Shown piece by piece: positions 52,256 to 62,619 of a stretch of DNA of 64,000 bases. Below the pieces are notes generated by a model. That model was not told where the DNA came from. It did no database searches and saw only the letters and a list, made by a program, of their open reading frames with translations. Both the position numbers and the translations under genes were made by a program. How positions within the stretch are numbered: the first letter of the stretch is position 1; every line of letters starts with the position of its first letter. This DNA is from Saccharina japonica (lineage: Eukaryota > Sar > Phaeophyceae > Laminariales > Laminariaceae), in contig MEHQ01002827.1 in the NCBI GenBank assembly GCA_008828725.1, positions 1 to 64,000 of the forward strand, written 5' to 3'.

Positions 52256-52738
52256 CTGTTCGTTCCGTTCCGTTCCGTGTCGTTACGTTCCGTTTTGTTT
52301 CGTTTTGTTCCGTTTAAATTGTTTTGTTGAATAAAACAAAATAAAAAACAATTCGTGCGCAGTGGGAACGTCCGAACGGATGGACAAACGACAAAATATT
52401 GAAAAAGAGAGATAGAGACAGCGAGAGAGGGGGTGTGATGATCAGATTTCAGTACGGGTGCACCATACGGTCGCAGATTATGTTGGTTATTTGTTCTCCA
52501 AGGCGAGTTAACTGATCGAGGATTTCGTCGAAACTCATCTATACATTGAATACATATGTACACGCAGAGCATTGCGAAAAAAAAAAAAAAAAAAAAAGGA
52601 CAAAAGAACAAGAACTGGTGGAACCTCGTGACCACTAAAGGGTCGACTGCGTGAGTTCGATTCCACCAACAAACCTTTTTTTTTTTTGCTTGTGCGAAAA
52701 TCGACTATTAACAGCAGACTGCTGTGGCTATTTGACCA

Positions 52739-53175
52739 TTACGGGAGACCATATATACAGCATTAGTAAATAGGACCTACGGCACACGTAAATATTTCCC
52801 TACTTTTACCAAGGGTATGCGCGGATCTGAATCCCAGATACCCCACTACCCCCCCCCCTATATTGGAGGGAAGAACCGGACCGTTGTGATCCCAGAAAAC
52901 AATAAGTCAACTTTTTTTTTAAATTACCACCCCCCCCCCCTCCACCAGCGAAAAGAAAATAGGGGGGGTCTCTAAAACCAAGTTAAAAAAGGGAACAAAA
53001 AGCGAAAAAAAAACAGATTATGTTGGTTATTTGTTCTCCAAGGCGAGTTAACTGATCGAGGATTTCGTCGAAACTCATCTATACATTGAATACATATGTA
53101 CACGCAGAGCATTGCGAAAAAAAAAAAAAAAAAAAAATAACAATAATTGGTCCTATTTACTATGCCCCCCCGTAA
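52739..53175. mobile_element. MITE-1 twin with a different interruption
   Basis: Left half TTACGGGAGACCATATATAC at 52739; right half ATTGGTCCTATTTACTATGC ... CCCGTAA ends at 53175. The insert begins as in copy 1 but then switches at 53013 to a second Rep-I copy with poly-A. Confidence 0.6.
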
Positions 53176-53475
53176 TATTACGTACGACGTACAATTATAC
53201 GTACTTCTTCCTTGCGGGGTCTCCCTCCACTTCGTGCAGCATGCCTCATCACTTACGTACGTACGTACGTTCGTACTTTTTTTTATTTTATTTTATTTCA
53301 GGCCCGTGTGCGATCTTCCCTCGTCCAATTGGTATTTTTACTTATATTTATATTTTGCCACACGACGGCGGTGTACTGGTGTACATAACGCAGTGCATAA
53401 TCCATGAAAAGAAAACACGCTTTTAATACTCGTAGGGTAGTCTGTAGTCTGGGGTGATTGATTAATAAATACCAA

Positions 53476-53553
53476 CATGTCCCAAAATATGAGAACCATT
53501 TGTATACTAAAATTCAGTCCGAATGGTGCTTATATTTCGCGACAGAGTGGTAC
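53476..53553. mobile_element. MITE-4 copy
   Basis: ATGTCCCAAAATATGAGAACC ... GGTGCTTATATTTCGCGACA with GAGTGG end, followed by TACCTGGTA. Confidence 0.65.
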
Positions 53554-53659
53554 CTGGTATTTCTCTGTGTGATGGAGGGGGGGTTGGTTCGGGGAGACGG
53601 GGACGTTTGGGGTAATAATCAATTAATTTCTGTTTTCGATAACTATCGCACCTCAGACA

Positions 53660-53840
53660 GGGGGCGGGGGTGTACAGCGGGGGGGGTACTCATGTCGTGC
53701 ACGGCCGTAGTCGTATGGCCATAGAGGGGACGATTCAAGTGAGAGGTGTGTTAACCGCTTAAGAACTGATCCCACGTATTTGGGGGTCAACATACTTGGA
53801 ATTAGTGTGGGATAAGTTTTTCGGTTCTGAATGGGTTAAG
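53660..53840. mobile_element. Rep-D fragment then MITE-3 copy
   Basis: GGGGGGTACTCATGTCGTGC ... CGTATGGCCATAGA (53672-53728) is a short Rep-D end; MITE-3 at 53755-53840 (CTTAAGAACTGATCCCACG ... TTCTGAATGGGTTAA). Confidence 0.65.
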
Positions 53841-54574
53841 GCCTGCAGTAAACTTCTCTTAAACGGCACTTTTCTTAAACCGGAATGGATAATATGTAGC
53901 ATTTCAGTATGCCCGTGCCAAGCCATTTGACCTCCCTCTTAACTCCTATATCGGTGTTTCTCTTAAATCGAGGTCTCTTATATCGTAGCCCCCCCGTGTA
54001 TCCCTTTCCAGCGACGATATGTTCTGCCAGGTATTCACCCGGGGGTGATAAAATAGCACACCCCCATCGGACGAGTGAGTGTCTTAACCTGATTTTCTCG
54101 ATAATGGGCAAGAAGGTGGAAACAAACGCCGAGCGACGCGTCGATGGGAAGATCTCGTCGAGATGTTTCCTAAAACCACCATGTTTCGTTGTGTGTGCGC
54201 CCGTGTGCCCCCCCCCCCCTTTGGCTTTGAGAAACAGAAACTCGGAATTTAGATTCCAGAGTGTGTGTGTTATCTTGATATTATCTTGATTACAGTATAC
54301 GGTGTGTATCAATATATTCGAGGTACGATGCTTTGCCTATAATCATGTCCGTCCATGCTCTCATGATGGTGATGATGATGATGAGGATGACGACAACGAT
54401 GATGACGATGATTATAAAAATACTGATGATCATCATCATGATGACGATAAAGCAATACTACCTCAAAAAACAGTTTGCTCGCTCTCCTTCTTTCATTTAA
54501 CTGGCTGCCCCTCCCTCCCTCCCTCCCTCCCTCCCTCCCTCCCTCCTTCCATTCTTGTTATTTCTCTTTCGCAG
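53841..54574. other. Intergenic or intron; repeat related to 1780-1930
   Basis: 54140-54270 (GATCTCGTCGAGATG, poly-C, GAGAAACAGAAACTCGGAAT) parallels 1785-1930 in the GSK3 intron. (GAT)n at 54366-54440, (CCCT)n at 54507-54547 forms the pyrimidine tract before the next exon. Confidence 0.5.
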
Positions 54575-54828
54575 GAAAAGAGGCCATCGCCACAGTCGGC
54601 GTCAGAGTCGGGCGTACCGCGGCTCACGTGGCGCTGTACCTGTGCTCGGCGTGCCTCGGCGGGCACCCTTCCCAGAGGGTCCTCATGGGAATCGCCCTCG
54701 CCGCCGCCGTGCTTTGGGCCTTCGCGATCAGAAACGTCGAGAGGATGGTGGGACCACCGGAGGGACCACCACCATCACCAGCAGCAGCAAAGAAGGCAGC
54801 ATCAGCCGCAGCAGCAGCCGCAGCAGCC

Positions 54829-54876
<48 letters not shown>

Positions 54877-55287
54877 GCAGCGGCGGCGGCAGCAGCGGCA
54901 GCAACAGCAGCAGCAGCAGCACAAGTAACAGCAGCACCAACAGCTGTAGCAGCAGTAGCAGCATCAGCAGTAGTAAGCCGAAAGCTCAATAAGCCTGAAT
55001 CCGGAGTACTAGTGGTGGAGGGTGTGGACGCGCCGCGAAGAGACGCGAGCCCTCAGCTACCGGGTTGGTGTTTCAAGGGGTTTCTATTCAGGGGGGCGGG
55101 TGGTGTTGTTCGGGGGACGGGGCGAAAGGGGGATGCTCGGGTGGGCCGAGAAGTTGACGTAATTAGCACCGCTGGGGGTAGTGATGGTGCTAATGGTGGT
55201 GTTGGTGGTGTTGATGGTGTTGGTGGTGTTGGTGGGCGTTCCAACGGTAACTACAACGTTAGCAGCAAGGGCCAGAAGGAGTTATAG
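54575..55287 (+). CDS. Terminal exon of a membrane protein with polyalanine tract
   Basis: Strong acceptor: (CCCT)n then TTCTCTTTCGCAG|GA. Frame starts KEAIATVGVRVGRTAAHVAL, has a clear hydrophobic helix VLMGIALAAAVLWAFAI followed by RNVERM, then a Pro-Ala region, a long Ala run encoded by (GCA)n (about 54780-54960), and a Gly-rich tail ending SSKGQKEL and TAG. The start (K-A-I-x-T-V-x-x-R-x-G then a last helix) recalls the end of TLC/NTT-type ATP/ADP carriers, but that is a weak memory match, not a call. Upstream exons not found. Confidence 0.55.
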
Positions 55288-55924
55288 GAGAGGTGGGTGT
55301 GCTTATGGTTGTTTTTTTGTTTTTATTTTCATAAGATCAACGTACGTACCAATCCGCATCAAATAGACGTAAAGTTGTGGTTTTGGGTTATTAGTATATA
55401 TAGCGAGGACGGTGACACAACGTCCAGTCAGTGTGAGCGTTTTTTTGCTGCTGTGCACGGAGGCTGAGAGCGAGCTTCCTTTTTGTCAGCATTTTGTTTT
55501 TTGCTTTCTTTTTGTCACCCCAAAAATATTAAAGGCACCTCAGCTTTGAGAAGGAGAAGCACAACTCATCTGTGCAAGCTGTGCGTGAATGATACATACA
55601 TACGTGGATCGCGTGAGCTACGTACGTATATATGAGTTTGCGTGTATTTACGTACGGTAATACACGGCGATGGGTACGTGCATTGGTGATTCGGAGTGGA
55701 ACTATCTGCTCTTGGGAGAGGAGAGAGGGGAGGCGTTCGCGACCGGTATGGTGTACGCCGTAGACCGACCGTTTTGTAAACCAGTTTTTGGCGACCACAA
55801 CATTTAGAAGCGCAGTAGTAGTCTCACCAACCTTTTATTACTACTGTGCTGTCGTACGTAGGGTGAGTATCATGCTGAGAGCGTGTCGTGCAACTCCTTT
55901 GGGTGTAGTTCCGGCACTATTACT
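55288..55924. other. Downstream of the membrane-protein exon; no gene seen
   Basis: Presumed 3' UTR and spacer, with a Rep-I-like fragment at 55535-55590 (CAGCTTTGAGAAGGAGAAGC). Confidence 0.4.
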
Positions 55925-56098
55925 GTAGGTTACAGCAGTAGGTTACACCAGTAGGTCACATCAAGGTTACATCAGTAGCTTACAGCAGTAGGTTGCATCA
56001 GTAGCTTACAGCAGTAGCTTACAGCAGTAGGTAGGTCACAATAGTAGGTTACAGAAGTAGCTTACAGCAGTAGGTTACAACAGTAGGTTACAGTAGGA
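55925..56098. repeat. Minisatellite TTACAGCAGTAGG
   Basis: About eleven units of (G/C)TTACA(G/T)CAGTAG(G/C). Each unit contains TACAGCAGTA or a variant, the same word scattered singly elsewhere. Confidence 0.9.
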
Positions 56099-56294
56099 GG
56101 GGTAGGAGAAGCTTTTTTTTTCGTGAGGCTCCTTACTCGTGCAGTTTTTTCCCCCTACATATATAACTCAATGAGTGCGACTCTTGAAAAAAGAAAACAG
56201 AAGAAATAAAAAAGTCAAGCGTAACCCGATGATGAAAAACCCCCGTCAACCCAAGGGTAAACAAACCAAAAGTAAGAAAAAAAACCCAACGAGC

Positions 56295-56790
56295 TCCGTC
56301 CCTACATTCATGTTGTAGGGGTGCGAGGGTCTATGGTCATACGACTACGGCCATGCACGAATATGAACCCCCCCAGGCAGTTACATAGTGCTCCCATTGC
56401 TGTCTCAGGAAGTGGCCACACCATAAATTAAATTAACCCATTGAAGCTGTCATCCATATGCAAGTCCGCCTGACAAGCGGTTCTTAGTAGGATGCAGCTC
56501 ACCCTTCATGCGACTCGCCCAACACCTCACGGCGCTTCGCGCTTGGTGCTATTAATAGCAATGTCTGCCTGGTCGGTGAAAACCCAACATGCTCCGTCCC
56601 GGCATTGTAGGGATGCGAGGGTCTATGGTCATACTTCGTACGACTACGGCCATGCACGAATATAAAGCCCGCCCCGCCCCCCTGCCTGGTTGGTGAAAAC
56701 CCAACGTGCTCCGTCCCGGCATTGCAGGGATGCGAGGGTCTATGGTCATACGACTACGGCCGTGGACGACATGAGTACCCCCCCCCCCCC
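56295..56790 (+). repeat. Rep-D cluster, three cores
   Basis: Cores at about 56300-56395, 56570-56665 and 56690-56790 share CTCCGTCCCGGCATTGTAGG, GGGTCTATGGTCATAC, CGACTACGGCCATGCACGA and end in poly-C. 56390-56575 is the long extension also seen at 18745-18915, here with TATTAATA in place of TA (56550-56557). Confidence 0.85.
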
Positions 56791-57971
56791 GCCCCCCTTG
56801 ATATGTGGAAAAAAGCCTGCCAGCTGTGCTGGGTTTCATAGTAGTAGAAGATAAAGCGACTTTTCTGATAACTATAGACTGATGATCGTCCGGTAAGGTC
56901 TTCCAGGGATGGGGGGCTGTTTGTTGTTTGCGGGCTATGATAGGAAGCACTTCCTTCCTGGTGTGGGATAGAGGAGGTACGGGAGTAGACCGTAGACCCG
57001 AACGAACCCCAAGACGGCCGAAAAACACGGGCGAGAGACGAGAGACGCGCTGCGCCGCTTTCTTCGTGTTTATTTGTACTTTTTTTTTTTCTTTTTTTTT
57101 TCATCCTCCGGCGGATGGGTAAAAATAAAGCTTACGCCCTCCACACTTCCACGTCTCACTTCGTGTCGTGTGTCAATTCACTCCATGTTATTTTTTTTCC
57201 TACCTGATGAAAACGTGAGAACTACTTTTTCTTCTTACGAGTATAATACGTACTGCTGTATTGAGATTGTGGTGTGACACTTTGTTGTTGCGCCGTGCGT
57301 GCGTATATTTGCGTATTTCTTGCTGGTTGATTTACTTTATTGCATAACATCGTATTAATACATACTTACACATAAAGCATGTGTTTATTGTGTGTGGTGT
57401 TTTACAGCAGTGATTCGATCAGACAACGTTTGGTTTTGGTTCCGACGGTCACTTACTTCTCGAGACAAGAGACCTTAAGTGAGGTGAATATGGGGAACCA
57501 CTAACTGCTGGCACGTTATTGTGTGTGGTGGTATAATACTGTAGTAGTTTGTGCCGCGTCACTTTTCAGCGCATGTGACGTGCAAAGAATGGTTAAGGTT
57601 TGCGCTGTGAGGTGTAGTACTTACAGCAGTACAGTACTCGTAGTAATAATGGGTTTGGGTGCTGCCCCTCATAACATATTTAGTTGGAGCAGGTTGGCGC
57701 GTTGCTGCCCCTCCCTCCGAATAAACTCTCCCATCAGTCAGTCAGTGCCCTCTTCCCCTTGGTTGTGGTGGCACTTGATCGAGCGGCTGCTACTGCTGCT
57801 GCGCCTGCTGCTTGCTGTTGCCATGAGACCTGAACTCCGTATGATGAGAGTTGCCACCTGCTGCTGCATGTATGTATGTGGCACTGGACTTCTTGCCGAC
57901 ACTCGGAATTAATTGTTTGGGTATATTGTTACGTAAAAGTCCATCATTATTACCCAGCTTTGGAGGGCGGG
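56791..57971. other. No gene recognised
   Basis: Open frames on both strands lack exon-like features. TACTGCTGTA at 57251 and TACAGCAGTA at 57622. Confidence 0.4.
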
Positions 57972-58072
57972 GGGGGGGGGGGGGTACTCATTTGTTGCTT
58001 GCCTTGGTCATTTGACCATTGACCACGCATCCCTTTCGAGACGGAGCACAGCCTTGGAGGGGGGGGGGCAAG
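57972..58072 (-). repeat. Diverged Rep-D copy
   Basis: Poly-G, GGTACTCATTTGTTGCTTGC, TTTGACCATTGACCACGCAT, GAGACGGAGCACAGC. Confidence 0.6.
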
Positions 58073-59152
58073 TGCTGGTTTTTGCTGCACACATAGTTGT
58101 AGCAGTTAATTTGATTACGTTTCGTATTACAGACTGGAGAATTTGCATGTATTTGCAGTTTTGGGTGAAGGGCGACAGAGAGACAGGCCGTCATTTTCGG
58201 AGTTCTTCTCGAGACAAGAGACCCTAGCAAAAACTGTGGAACACAACAACAGCGTAAAAGGTCAATTGGGGACACGACGACCACAATAACAACGACCTCG
58301 ACACGGACGGGCGACTGACCGTGCGCTATCATCGTATATAATAGATAGACGTCCACAACTTTTTGTTAATGTTCGTTCGACATGGCTCTTGCCAGCAGCA
58401 AGCATAGCACCCCACCACCACCACCACCCACACCGACGATGAAACAAATCACATACTCGTACATACATCCAGGTAGACCCCCACAAGACCCGCCTGCGCT
58501 TGTAACTCTTGAAATAAAAAAATACAAGCTCGCCAGGCCTCCGTTCCCACCGCGGGGGGTGGTCGGGTGCAGCTGTACGTGGGCGAGTGGAGCCACGGAG
58601 CGGGGACCACAGTAGTAGTAGTGTTAATATTAATAGTAATCGTTGTCAATCACAGCGCCTACAGCCCTGAATTGTCTATACGACCGACCGCGTTCGTTCG
58701 TCGAAAACCGTGGAGGCTCAACCGGCACGCAGCTAACTACTGCTGCTGTAGTGAGACGCCGGGCGTTCGTGAGCGGGTTCAATCAAGCGTGCGAGCGCGC
58801 CGCCCGGCGATAAAACAACGACCAGCGGATGAACGGACGGCGAAAAGGCCCAGAGAGAGAAAGAAAGAGAGGAAAGAGGGAGCGAGAGGGAGCGAGAGAG
58901 CTTCGCTTCGGCCGTGCCTCTAATCTCGCTGACTGCGGATACAAAGTTTTCAAGAGTGAGCGAGCGAGCAGTCCTGCCATGAAATAAACCAAAAGCCCGA
59001 TCCTGGGAGTATAAAAATCCAGAACAACCAGGGGTTTTTGGTTTTGAAAAGTATTTATTTATTTATTGATTGATTTGATTGAAACAGAACCGAAAAAAAT
59101 GGCAGCAAATAGGCAGGCCAAACACACACTCCCCCCCTCATTTCCCCCGTTA
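58073..59152. other. No firm gene; short MORN-like frame
   Basis: 58534-58614 reads ...GRVQLYVGEWSHGAGT, which matches one MORN repeat (YxGEWxxGxxHGxG type). Single, so possibly chance or an exon relic. (GAGC/GAGA) repeats at 58850-58900. Confidence 0.25.
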
Positions 59153-61943
59153 CACTACGCTAATACTCGTACTACGTGTCTCGCATTTCGTGGCCTGGCC
59201 TCCCACGCCCCCCCCCCCCCCCCCCCCCCCCCCCCACGCCTCCAGATTAACTCCTCCAAGTCCCTTGTGCCCCAGTCTATTAGTAGTACCCTGGCGAACG
59301 CACAAAAAAAGCAGACTTATCCAAGGACATCTCTCCCGAGCCTAGCTTGTCAGCCAAGAGACCGCAATTCCACCAGCAGCCCGTGAAGCGCCATTTTTTT
59401 CCCGCCCCGTTCCATTGCGTGCGCGGGCAAGTTCCGTCTATGATGGGGGGAAACGAATGAAACGTTCGCCACGACCCCATTAACGCCCTATTTTGCCCCC
59501 ACTGACCTCCCCCCCCCCCCCCCCTCCCGCCGCCCAGCCTGGTTGGTGAAAACCGACGTGCTCCGTCCCGGCATTTGTAGGATGCGAGGGTCTATGTCAT
59601 ACGATTACGCCGTGCACGGATGAGTGCACCCCCCTCCCCTCCGCCGCCCTCACCCCCACCGCGACACACACCGCACCGCACAGCACCCGCACGCATTCGC
59701 ACAGCCACAGCAGCACGGCATAGCAGCCACCGCCACAGAACAGAACCAGCACCGTACCACACCGTACCACACCGCACGGCACAGCACACACGCACATAAC
59801 CCGTAACAGCCCGCGCTTGGCCAGCCTTGTGAGCACAATTCACAGCAGAAAAAAGGTACCGGCCCCAGCAGTCGAAAGCGCGCCTCGACCGCTCGTTGCT
59901 ATTTTTAGTATTCCTGTCATTAATGAGCAGTGTGGAGGCCGTGCGCGTCTGCTTATTACAGTACTGCCTTGCCATTTGGCACAGTGTTGGAGTGGTAAGA
60001 TACCGCCTTTAAGTTTCACCCTGTGCTGTATTTTTGTTGGTTGTTGCTTGTTGTTGTTGCTAATTGCTTTTTACCGCTGAAAACCATTAAACCCTCTCTT
60101 CTCTTTTCCCGACGCCTTTCTCTCCCCACACACACAACCACTACGCGACCACCGCTTACGTGGTGAACCTGAAACAAGCCTGCCTGAAGCAAAGATCATC
60201 CAAGAATTTAACTCCGCGTTGACACAAAAACCAACTCCCCCCTTCCCACCCCTAAAAACTGCTGAGGCCCCTTTCGACATCACAAAAAGCAGATGACCAC
60301 TTTCGTTCGGCAACCAAACTTTGTTAGCAGGGCCTGTCTTCGTCCTTGTTATCTTGCCTCTCTCTGCTCGCCCACGCACCAACGACCACACCACCACCCT
60401 CCCACCCACCCACCCATCCACCCACCCACCCGGGCCTATGCCGCCACCCCTCCCCCGCGCGGTTCCAAAAAAGAAGAAGAAAAAAAACGCCTGCACTATA
60501 TTCCTCTTTTCCCTGCAGCGATAGCTTTTGCTTGCTTGCGCGCGCGGCTGGCCGGTGCTGCTCTCGCGATGCTTGCTGGCTGTGCGTGCGTGCGCACGCA
60601 CGGCGAAGAAACACCCTTGCAATTTCGTAAACCTGGCTCATTAAGTACGCCGGGGCCCCCCCGATCCCACCTCCCTCCTCCCCCCTTGCTCCCCCTCCGA
60701 CAAAGCAAAGCCTTCCCGACTCCGACCAATAAAAACCGTTCTCTCAGAGCTGTTCCACGCCTGCCTCCTGGCCCATAGCCGCGCTCCCCGCCCCCGCGCC
60801 AGACGCCGCCGCTGCTCCGCCCGCGGCGGCGGCGGCACCCTTCGACCCCACTCGCGCGGACCCGTCGCCGCCGTTGCCCGCGGGCAAGAGGAACGACAGC
60901 AGGCGGGGGTTGGCCGAGAGCTCGAGCTCCGTGAACTCGAAGAGCGCCGGCAGCGCGTTTCCGTTAGGCAGCTGGACGCCTTCTTGACGCAACTGCAGCA
61001 GCGGCAGAAAAAAATAGGACGGGAGGAATAAATTACGTGCGGAGTGCGGAGCAATAAGTCAAGTGCGGTGGAATAGGTAACATGCGGCGGAATAGGTGAA
61101 AATGCGGCGAGATAAGTGGATGAGGCAGGCGGAATAGGTGACCTGCGGCGGAATATGTGACGTGCGGTGGAATAATATTAGACGTGCAGAGGAACATGTG
61201 ACATGCGGCGGAATAGGTGACGTGTGGAGGAATGTGTGACGTGCGGCGGATAATATAATAGGCGACGCTTCAGAGTAGGAAGAGGCGGTGCGCGGCGCAC
61301 GAAGCATGGTGTAGTACATGGTGTACATACAACGCAGGGAAGACAAGAAACACAAGATGCGGTAACCTATCATACGGCACAGGGACCACTTGAAGCACAA
61401 TACGCTTTTCGGTAAAAAAGCCAACCAACAAGGAACCGCACGGCACCAAACACGCCTCGTGAGCAAGTACTATGAATAGTATGACACGAAAGAGGCCGGG
61501 GCATCCATTATTAACTGCTACGACCGGTATATACCAGGACGTACGTATCACTCAACCGCAGGCACGAAAAAGGTAAGGCACGAACGGACCGACGTACGGA
61601 CCGATCAACCGACGTACTACGGACCGACCAACCGCTCAACGGATCGACCGACCAACGGACCGACGTGTATACAGTATGTACGGAAACATGAAAAAAGGAA
61701 AAAATAAAAGAAGAAAATAAATACTCACCTCGTCGACAAAGTCGTGGCTGCAAACTTCCAGGGGCTTAATCCGCTTCAAAGGGTCGTACGCGAGCATCTT
61801 GCTCACGACATCCAGCGCCTGTTTCGTCGTTGTTGTTGTTGTCGTTGCCCGGCGAAGACAGCAGCAGCAGTTGTTTGCAATTTTGAGCATGAGACCAATT
61901 CGCGATTATTTTGTTTTCGGGATTTTTTTTTTTTTTTTTTTTT
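59153..61943. repeat. Direct copy of right-arm segment (about 6790-9600)
   Basis: Matches the main gene's 3' flank, exons 7 and 6 and the exon 5-6 intron as far as the poly-T at 61923-61943. 59500-60300 is peppered with single-base gains and losses relative to the other copies, while 60400-61940 is nearly clean, which suggests patchy sequence quality rather than evolution. Confidence 0.9.
60744..61818 (-). CDS. GSK3: Third GSK3 3'-end copy, exons 6 and 7
   Basis: Exon 6 at 61818-61729 (30 codons, intact) and exon 7 at 60992-60744 (82 codons and TGA) lie in the same orientation as the main gene. Exon 7 encodes the same protein, with a synonymous change in the second codon (CGT for CGC). The copy runs into the poly-T next to the N gap, so exons 1-5 are not attached. 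Confidence 0.85.
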
Positions 61944-62619
61944 NNNNNNNNNNNNNNNNNNNNNNNNNNNNNNNNNNNNNNNNNNNNNNNNNNNNNNNNN
62001 NNNNNNNNNNNNNNNNNNNNNNNNNNNNNNNNNNNNNNNNNNNNNNNNNNNNNNNNNNNNNNNNNNNNNNNNNNNNNNNNNNNNNNNNNNNNNNNNNNNN
62101 NNNNNNNNNNNNNNNNNNNNNNNNNNNNNNNNNNNNNNNNNNNNNNNNNNNNNNNNNNNNNNNNNNNNNNNNNNNNNNNNNNNNNNNNNNNNNNNNNNNN
62201 NNNNNNNNNNNNNNNNNNNNNNNNNNNNNNNNNNNNNNNNNNNNNNNNNNNNNNNNNNNNNNNNNNNNNNNNNNNNNNNNNNNNNNNNNNNNNNNNNNNN
62301 NNNNNNNNNNNNNNNNNNNNNNNNNNNNNNNNNNNNNNNNNNNNNNNNNNNNNNNNNNNNNNNNNNNNNNNNNNNNNNNNNNNNNNNNNNNNNNNNNNNN
62401 NNNNNNNNNNNNNNNNNNNNNNNNNNNNNNNNNNNNNNNNNNNNNNNNNNNNNNNNNNNNNNNNNNNNNNNNNNNNNNNNNNNNNNNNNNNNNNNNNNNN
62501 NNNNNNNNNNNNNNNNNNNNNNNNNNNNNNNNNNNNNNNNNNNNNNNNNNNNNNNNNNNNNNNNNNNNNNNNNNNNNNNNNNNNNNNNNNNNNNNNNNNN
62601 NNNNNNNNNNNNNNNNNNN
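61944..62619. other. Assembly gap (676 N)
   Basis: A run of N flanked by poly-T on the left and poly-C on the right, joining two partial copies of the same GSK3 3' region. Confidence 0.99.

Larger units (their letters stand above)
45971..53012. repeat. Long direct duplication, copy 2
   Basis: See copy 1. Differs by the 954-bp insertion at 47609-48562, a longer (GGACA)n at 48640-48662 and a few substitutions. Every feature listed at 30.8-34.8 kb has a twin 18082 bp further on. Confidence 0.95.

Noticed and set aside
54728-54989. Minus-strand polyleucine and polyalanine frames
   Set aside because: Antisense readings of the (GCA)n tract in the plus-strand exon.
56610-56665. Resemblance of the Rep-D core (CATACGACTACGGCCATGC) to the start of 5S rRNA
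   Set aside because: No internal A box, IE or C box and no 120-nt fold follows; treated as a repeat, not a 5S gene.
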